Shown here piece after piece: positions 13,763 to 14,618 of a DNA stretch of 14,618 nucleotides (position 1 is the first letter of the stretch; every line of letters starts with the position of its first letter). Origin of the DNA: DATHTK01 sp035463295. Its GTDB lineage: Bacteria; Actinomycetota; Rubrobacteria; Rubrobacterales; Rubrobacteraceae. The stretch covers positions 1 to 14,618 of the forward strand of contig DATHTK010000046.1 of the NCBI GenBank assembly GCA_035463295.1. The letters are read 5' to 3'. The notes under the pieces were generated by a model. It was given only the letters and a program-made list of their open reading frames with translations. It was not told the DNA's origin and searched no databases. The position numbers were made by a program, and so were the translations under genes.

Positions 13763-14618
13763 ATGTTGCCGCTAAGCAAGATCAAAGTCCTCGACCTCAC
13801 GCAGGTCATGGCGGGACCGTTCTGCTGTCAGCTCCTCGCAGACATGGGGGCGGACGTCACCAAGGTCGAGCCGCCGGGGACCGGCGACCAGGCCCGCCAG
13901 GCGATGGGGTTCAAGCTGGAGGGGGAGGACACCGCCGCCTTCCTCGCCGTCAATCGCAACAAGAAGAGCGTGACGCTCAACTTAAAGGAGGACGAGGCGC
14001 GTGAGATCTTCTACCGCCTGGTCCGCGAGGCGGACGCGCTCGTCGAGAACTTCCGTCCCGGCGTGACGAAGAAGCTCGGCATCGACTACGAGACGCTGGA
14101 AGAGATCAACCCGCGCCTGATCTACGCGAGCATCTCCGGCTTCGGGCAGACCGGTCCCTACGCGATGCGCGCCGGCTACGACCTGATAGCGCAGGGGATG
14201 TCCGGCGTGATGAGCGTCACCGGCGAGCCGGGCGGCCCTCCCGCGAAGTGCGGCATTCCCATCGGCGACCTCTCGGCGGGGCTCTTCTGCGCCTTCGGCA
14301 TCCTCACCGCCTACGTCGCCCGCGAGGAGTCGGGGCGCGGGCAGTATATAGACACCTCGCTCTTCGAGGGCGCGCTGGCGCTCTCGATCTGGGAGACCGC
14401 TGAGCTCTGGTCCACGGGCCGCATACCGCAGCCATTCGGCTCCGCCCACCGCCTGACCGCCCCATACCAGGCGCTCGAGACCCGCGACGGCTACATCAAC
14501 GTCGGCGCGAACAACCAGCGGCTCTGGGCGCGACTGTGCAACGCCCTCGGGCCCGAGGACCTAGTCGAGGACGAGCGCTTCGCCACCAACGGCGACCGGA
14601 TGAAAAACCGCACGGAGC
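13763..14618 (+). CDS. CaiB/BaiF class III CoA-transferase (3' truncated)
   Basis: The first 285 residues of a family III CoA-transferase, which moves CoA between carboxylic acids through an aspartyl-CoA thioester. Visible features: the N-terminal IKVLDLTQVMAGPFCCQLLADMGADVTKVEPP fold with conserved Gln14 (7-38), NRNKKSVTLNL (64-74), the ENFRPG motif (95-100), SGFGQTGPY (125-133), and GDLSAG with catalytic Asp169. The gene is cut by the window edge; family members run about 400 residues. ATG 13763 has GGAGGG only 3 nt upstream, so TTG 13766, the next codon, would give more normal spacing; the difference is one residue. It includes a rare TTA leucine codon at 13982. Its place behind tctCBA suggests it activates the imported acid to its CoA ester, possibly with succinyl-CoA or acetyl-CoA as donor. 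This is inference from context. Confidence 0.92.
   Translation, partial: MLPLSKIKVLDLTQVMAGPFCCQLLADMGADVTKVEPPGTGDQARQAMGFKLEGEDTAAFLAVNRNKKSVTLNLKEDEAREIFYRLVREADALVENFRPGVTKKLGIDYETLEEINPRLIYASISGFGQTGPYAMRAGYDLIAQGMSGVMSVTGEPGGPPAKCGIPIGDLSAGLFCAFGILTAYVAREESGRGQYIDTSLFEGALALSIWETAELWSTGRIPQPFGSAHRLTAPYQALETRDGYINVGANNQRLWARLCNALGPEDLVEDERFATNGDRMKNRTE

Noticed and set aside
13984..13991. AAAGGAGG inside the CoA-transferase gene, as if an internal ribosome-binding site.
   Set aside because: It falls in the middle of a conserved domain and no plausible separate product starts after it; Lys-Glu-Asp codons generate it by chance.
12148..14004. A 618-codon open frame across tctB, tctA and the CoA-transferase on the same strand.
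   Set aside because: Its translation is Arg/Gly/Ala-rich low-complexity sequence with no family motif, and it overlaps three well-supported genes in another frame. This is typical of high-GC shadow frames.

Overview
The window is high-GC bacterial DNA. Frequent GTG and TTG starts, abundant ATA (Ile) and AGG (Arg) codons, and the gene families present suggest a deep-branching actinobacterium of the Rubrobacter type. That assignment is inference: no rRNA or other marker gene is present. I see no tRNA, CRISPR array, transposase or phage gene.

Layout: (a) 1-2890, signal transduction. A 5'-truncated PAS histidine kinase overlaps a stand-alone receiver protein, followed by a second kinase with receiver, PAS, HisKA_3-like and ATPase modules. 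No DNA-binding output protein is visible. (b) 3042-6703, housekeeping genes. Thioredoxin reductase (+) converges on a PolX-family DNA polymerase with a PHP domain (-), with a perfect 14-bp hairpin between them. PolX is divergent from a PAP2 membrane phosphatase that looks leaderless. (c) 6717-9911. An AtoE-type short-chain fatty acid transporter (-) is divergent from an amidase-signature hydrolase (+), separated by a 369-bp gap holding inverted repeats. (d) 9937-14618, an organic-acid island. A GntR/FCD repressor (-) is divergent from a complete tripartite tricarboxylate transporter (tctC-tctB-tctA), followed by a CaiB/BaiF class III CoA-transferase that runs off the end.

The most informative regulatory signal is a perfect 20-bp palindrome centred on GTATAC. 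It overlaps the -10 box of a good promoter (TTGACG, 17 bp, TATCCT) in front of tctC and is a strong candidate operator for the adjacent GntR protein. The likely logic of region (d) is that an organic acid relieves repression, is captured by a Tat-exported lipoprotein receptor, enters through TctAB and is activated to its CoA thioester by the CoA-transferase. The neighbouring amidase and AtoE carrier could supply or move related carboxylates, but that link is only positional. No single gene family here is new; what may be undescribed is the substrate and the combined pathway.
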